Shown here piece after piece: positions 60,442 through 64,000 of a stretch of 64,000 bases of DNA. A program made the position numbers and the translations under genes. The stretch is from Spongilla lacustris. Taxonomy: Eukaryota > Porifera > Demospongiae > Spongillida > Spongillidae. Where the stretch lies: positions 22,797,790-22,861,789 of the forward strand of contig OX442415.1 in assembly GCA_949361645.1 (NCBI GenBank). Reading direction: 5' to 3'. The notes beneath the pieces are model-generated. The model was not told the origin of the DNA. It saw nothing but the letters and a program-made list of their open reading frames with translations, and did no database searches. How positions within the stretch are numbered: position 1 is the first letter of the stretch; each line of letters opens with the position of its first letter.

Positions 60442-61289
60442 GTAGACTCGATGTAATATATGTTGTGCAAGTCGGTGCAATTTGGATCCTCAGTCAGTGA
60501 TATAATGATACTAATGATTACTTAAAGTGTCTCATATCACAGAATATTTTCAGACACAATCTTGTGTTACAACATTATGTATCAGCTTGTTGACCTCAAA
60601 GTGATGCTTATCTCCTCATTTCCTTCTATGCGCGGTCATACATGTAAATTCCAACACAAAGTATACTTGTATATACATGTACCCCACCGTTCATGCAAGT
60701 ATATAATTAATTCAGCAACAGAGTGATCAATATGTGGAATTTGCTCCCCAGCAGTCTACAGGAGCAGGAGTTACGGAGCAGGAGTAAGAGATGCTCACAT
60801 GTAAGCTTCTTTCATTGGTGTCATTCGTGTGTGGTCAGTTTCAGACAGCCCATCATAAATCCACAACTTATTTGTCCACATTACTGTACTGCAGCAGTGA
60901 AATGAGATGCTCCTTTCTTATACAGGGCGTAACCCACCAGCACATACATTCTACCATCAACTGTGATAATTCTAGGAAGTGTCTTTCTCAAATTACTAAG
61001 TGACTCTCCCTGAAATAACAATATCAAACAAAATCATCCAGGGGCTCCTGCTACAAAGTGTACTATGCTGAGCAACAGTGGTTCCACAAGATTGGTAAAA
61101 ATTTCTGTTTTTATAGTGCTCAAGTTCTGAATATCACTGACTTTACTTCTGTTCATATGAAAACTGTATGTTGTTTGACTGTTTTTGGTATGGGGGCAAC
61201 CCGGAGAATTGCATTTTAAGACCTCCAAACATGAATAAATAACAAGAACGCCTGCTCCTGTTCCTGGTTTTAGGTAGCAACTCCTGCTC
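60442..61289. other. Intergenic, no recognised features
   Basis: AT-rich with short ORFs at 60723-61003 and 61034-61291 that carry no domain I can recognise. Confidence 0.45.
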
Positions 61290-61411
61290 AATGTACATAG
61301 TATATATTTACTATGTATAGTAAATATTTACTATGTATAGTAAAGGAAGACTAGGACTTTTTGCCACAATGACTTTTAAAATAGTATTCACATGAAGGAA
61401 GCTCAATACTT
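61290..61411 (+). repeat. Dispersed repeat copy 3 (partial)
   Basis: Same orientation as copy 1: TAGTATATATTTACTATG and TAGTAAATATTTACTATG palindromes, AAAGGAAGACTAGG, CCACAATGACTTTTAAAATAG, ATGAAGGAAGCTCAATAC. It diverges right after the point where the MITE is inserted in copy 1. Confidence 0.8.
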
Positions 61412-61444
61412 GGTTTCATTGCCAGTAACAGTTGTCCTTCTGTT

Positions 61445-61580
61445 ACTGTGTATACCGGTGTCGTAGTATATATTGTCCCCCCGGACAATATAACCTATAG
61501 GGTATAATGTCCCCCCGCCCCCCCTTGTGAAACTGTCCCCTCACCCAGACACTATAACCTAGGTTATATTGTCCGCCTCT
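61445..61580. repeat. Subterminal palindrome cluster, candidate end of a second Ginger-like element
   Basis: ATATTGTCCCCCCGGACAATAT, GGTATAATGTCCCC and ACCTAGGTTATATTGTCC repeat and pair with each other. The style (GTCC next to AT-rich palindromes) echoes the ends of 36756-39570, and integrase sequence follows 1.6 kb away. The exact terminus and the other end are not seen. Confidence 0.45.
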
Positions 61581-62139
61581 GAGAATTAGTGGAGTACAGA
61601 CCGCGTGATGTTGTTTGTTCCTTCGCTCTGGTCGGTAGGTCCTTAACCGTCCGATCCACTCATGCTGTCAAAAATATTTAATACTCCAGGCTCACATAGA
61701 CCAAGTTAACCAATGACTGTAGAATACTTGTAGGATTTGTATGAATTCCTGTCGTTCCACGCGAAAGGTTAACACTAGTGCGGTAGCTTGCAGATCATGG
61801 AATATAAACTTTAGTGAGCCAACTGAGAGGATGGCTATTGCATTTGCCCTCATGAAATGCATATTGAGCCTTATAACTTATAAAATAAAAATAATAATAA
61901 ATTGGGGGCTGCATGACACATACACAAAAAATATTTGATTGCAATTCCACGATTTGCAATGACCTCCAATTCTGTAACCAAAGTGCCCAGAGTTTGCATC
62001 CTTAATCATTTCATATAGCTTTCCATAGTGTCATCTGGGGATCCAAGGGAGGATAACATTGGGTTTGTTGATTCGTGTATCATGTACATTGTGATTAGCA
62101 GACGCAGTTCTTCATGAAAATCCTGTGACCCTGTTATAG

Positions 62140-62718
62140 CTAGAGAAACAGACCGAAAGAAACAATTTCCATCTGCTGCAATCCTATTTTAATCCTAGCT
62201 GTTGCTAATGGGCAGTGTGACACAGCAATGATTGATGGCAGTGTCCAGTGAGAGTGATTCCCACGGACTAATGCCAACCCTAGAAGAGCACACCTGTCCT
62301 TTTGCCACACACTGCATACCGGCTGGTATTTGATATTATCATTGTGCTCTTCTTTGGTAATCTCTAAAACCTTAGATGATATGCTGCTACTAAACTGTTT
62401 TTCACATTCTAGTAAGCTATCAGTGGTGAAATCCTTATCAGAAAAAAAACTTCTTTTATTTCTTACCCACTGGCACAGCTCATCTAGGTCATATGGACTC
62501 ATGAGAAAATAAGTGTTCCCAAGTACATGAACAGGCTTCAACTTGGTTTTGGTGGATCTGCACCACACTTTAAGCAGCTGGATTCCTTTAACCAAGCAAC
62601 ATGCTGTTCCAATGTATGATTGGACTTTCCCTTTGAATTCAGCAAACTCATCATGCAGGTTTTCGTTGACAACAACAAAATTTCCACCCAGTACTTCTTG
62701 CAAATGGAAAGTTACCAT
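62140..62718 (-). CDS. Unassigned protein, 192 aa, probably part of a mobile element
   Basis: An uninterrupted ORF of balanced composition starts MVTFHLQEVLGGNFVV and contains LLKVWCRSTKTKLKP, MSPYDLDELCQWVRN and LGLALVRGNHSHWTLPS. I recognise no family and no catalytic motif. The stretch just upstream of its Met has an in-frame stop unless an intron lies there. Its place next to integrase sequence on the same strand suggests an accessory ORF of that element; a host exon is possible. Confidence 0.45.
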   Translation of the reverse strand: MVTFHLQEVLGGNFVVVNENLHDEFAEFKGKVQSYIGTACCLVKGIQLLKVWCRSTKTKLKPVHVLGNTYFLMSPYDLDELCQWVRNKRSFFSDKDFTTDSLLECEKQFSSSISSKVLEITKEEHNDNIKYQPVCSVWQKDRCALLGLALVRGNHSHWTLPSIIAVSHCPLATARIKIGLQQMEIVSFGLFL

Positions 62719-62946
62719 AGAACCCGCGGAAGTCTATCCATAAAGCGACAAATATGTCTTTACTCAATGCAAACTCCTCTTGCTGCAGATCCAGTTATCA
62801 ATTCTGTATAGAGAATAATAATACTTACAACAAAGTGCATAACAACATTAGCAAGAATTTACCTCAAACTCTTCATCATCTTCTTTGGCTTCATAAAGTG
62901 ATGTACTTGCTCCTGACCTCCATTGACGTAAAATGTTCGGAGAATA

Positions 62947-63210
62947 CTATTGCTCCTCAAGTAAAGATGCAGGTTCAAGTACTGTACACTGCTCTCGACT
63001 GTGACTTTTCTTATGTTCATTCTGAAATCTTGGCTCCTTGTAGTTATCATCATCTTCATGGTTTACACTGTCACCTATTCCTTTTTCATCTGCTGCCTCT
63101 TGCTCACTTGCAATATCATAAGCTTTGCTGTCAAGTGTAGCATAGGCACACTCACTGTCACTGTTCTCTAATTCTTCAACTTCATTCACAATATCTTCAT
63201 CATGGCTCAA
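62947..63210 (-). CDS. Unassigned acidic ORF, 87 aa
   Basis: A short acidic ORF (MSHDEDIVNEVEELENSDSE...) begins 10 bases beyond the end of the integrase ORF on the same strand. It may be the next coding segment of the same element or a spliced continuation towards 62718. No domain recognised. Confidence 0.35.
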   Translation of the reverse strand: MSHDEDIVNEVEELENSDSECAYATLDSKAYDIASEQEAADEKGIGDSVNHEDDDNYKEPRFQNEHKKSHSREQCTVLEPASLLEEQ

Positions 63211-63219
63211 TGATATCTC

Positions 63220-63960
63220 TTATTCAACTACTGCATCCAGAAAACGCTTAAGGCGAGCACAATGGATGGTTTGCTTCAATGGTTTTCCTTCCAATGTTTT
63301 CAGACAATATCTACCCTTGCCCAGGTCTTGAGTAATGATGTAAGGGCCAAGCCACGGTTTCTTTAGTTTACCTCCCATTCTGAGACTATTCCTTGCATTT
63401 GATTTGAACACCTTGTTCCCCACCTTGAATACTGAATTTGTGTTGTGTTTCGTATCATAGTGTAGCTTCTGTCTAGTTTGTGCACAGAGAATATTCTGTG
63501 TAGCCTTGACATGATATTGTTCCTGAAGATCAATAAGTGCATCGATATGTTTCAGGTGCTCAGATTCTGTAAGGATTTGTGGCAACATGCTACATGTACC
63601 ACCCATAGCACTAACCAACTGTGCATGAACAGGAACCTTTGCCTCCCGAAAATGCATTAGAAAAAATGGGGTATATAGCCAGTAGAAGCATGAATGGATG
63701 TCCTGTAAGGAACACATTATTATGCAAATACAGAAAGCTACATACCTGTAGCTAAACATGATTTATCCCAGTCGTTTTGTTTTTCATTTACAACCTGAAT
63801 TAGGGAACCTTTTAGCGTTTGATTATACCTCTCTGTCAATCCATTTGTCTGCAGATGATATGCACTAGGAACTCTGTGTTCAGTGACTGTTAACTTCAGA
63901 AGATGATTCACAACCTTACAATTGATGTAAAAGTGTTAATGACCAAACAGCATGAAGTAT
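63220..63960 (-). pseudogene. Integrase of a Ginger/gypsy-type element, broken
   Basis: The minus strand carries the end of the catalytic core near 63800-63890 (AYHLQTNGLTERYNQTL, with the glutamate of the DDE triad in TER), then, after stops at about 63700-63760 and a frame change near 63665-63690, PFFLMHFREAKVPVHAQL, a helical linker, and the C-terminal barrel (VFKVGNKVF...KPWLGPYIITQDLGKGRYCL...ARLKRFL). The order and motifs are those of gypsy/Ginger integrases. The shift and stops show that this copy is not functional as read; a short intron has been considered but the frames do not join. The start of the gene is beyond the window. Confidence 0.8.
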
Positions 63961-64000
63961 TAATATATAGTTGCAAGTTGCAAGATAAATAAATGCACCC

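Overview
This is a stretch of animal nuclear DNA. It holds spliced genes with GT-AG introns, one intronless gene, extensive tandem repeats, and a dense mix of DNA transposons, a decayed LINE, a gypsy-type relic and Ginger/gypsy-type integrases. There is no operon structure. The compact genes, the metazoan D-cysteine desulfhydrase-like enzyme and the kinds of mobile element fit a marine invertebrate. A sponge is my best guess, but that is an inference and not proven by any single feature.

Layout. Positions 1-15345 form a giant inverted repeat. A satellite-like array of roughly 110-120 bp units runs forward in 1-4361 and 10068-10510, and in reverse in 11357-14839, around a spacer of about 0.85 kb. 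The left arm is split by a 5.7 kb DNA transposon (4362-10065, TA target duplication) that carries a 1377-residue transposase-like ORF. At 16825-18879 (minus) lies an intronless gene for a DUF4139/MuiA-like protein with a ubiquitin-like domain in its middle. Divergent from it is a complete ten-exon gene (19748-32481, plus) for a 467-residue von Willebrand A domain protein. Its introns hold MITEs, a dispersed repeat and three pieces of one LINE family.

Positions 32.5-46.6 kb contain no intact host gene that I can recognise. They hold a displaced copy of the 5' end of the DUF4139 gene cut by a TTAA-flanked element, a Ginger-like transposon (36756-39570) with an hAT-type MITE inside it, an element rich in CCCGCTTTAAAGCGGG palindromes, a 153-bp minisatellite, and a cluster of palindromes centred on GGCTCGAGCC. 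A complete nine-exon gene for a PLP enzyme of the D-cysteine desulfhydrase/ACC deaminase family occupies 47190-55514 (minus); one intron holds a gypsy relic and another a clean 27-bp stem hairpin. From 55.5 to 61.6 kb the sequence is mostly nested small DNA transposons, two of them datable by their target duplications. The right edge (61.4-64 kb) holds integrase sequence and two small unassigned ORFs of what is probably a second Ginger/gypsy-type element that runs out of the window.

How they work together. The three host genes show no evident shared pathway; the DUF4139-Ubl and vWA genes share an 868-bp divergent intergenic region and could be co-regulated. The window is best read as a few host genes in a heavily transposon-remodelled region. 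Its most unusual items are the giant inverted satellite repeat, the Ubl inserted in a DUF4139 protein, and several families of self-complementary repeat clusters.
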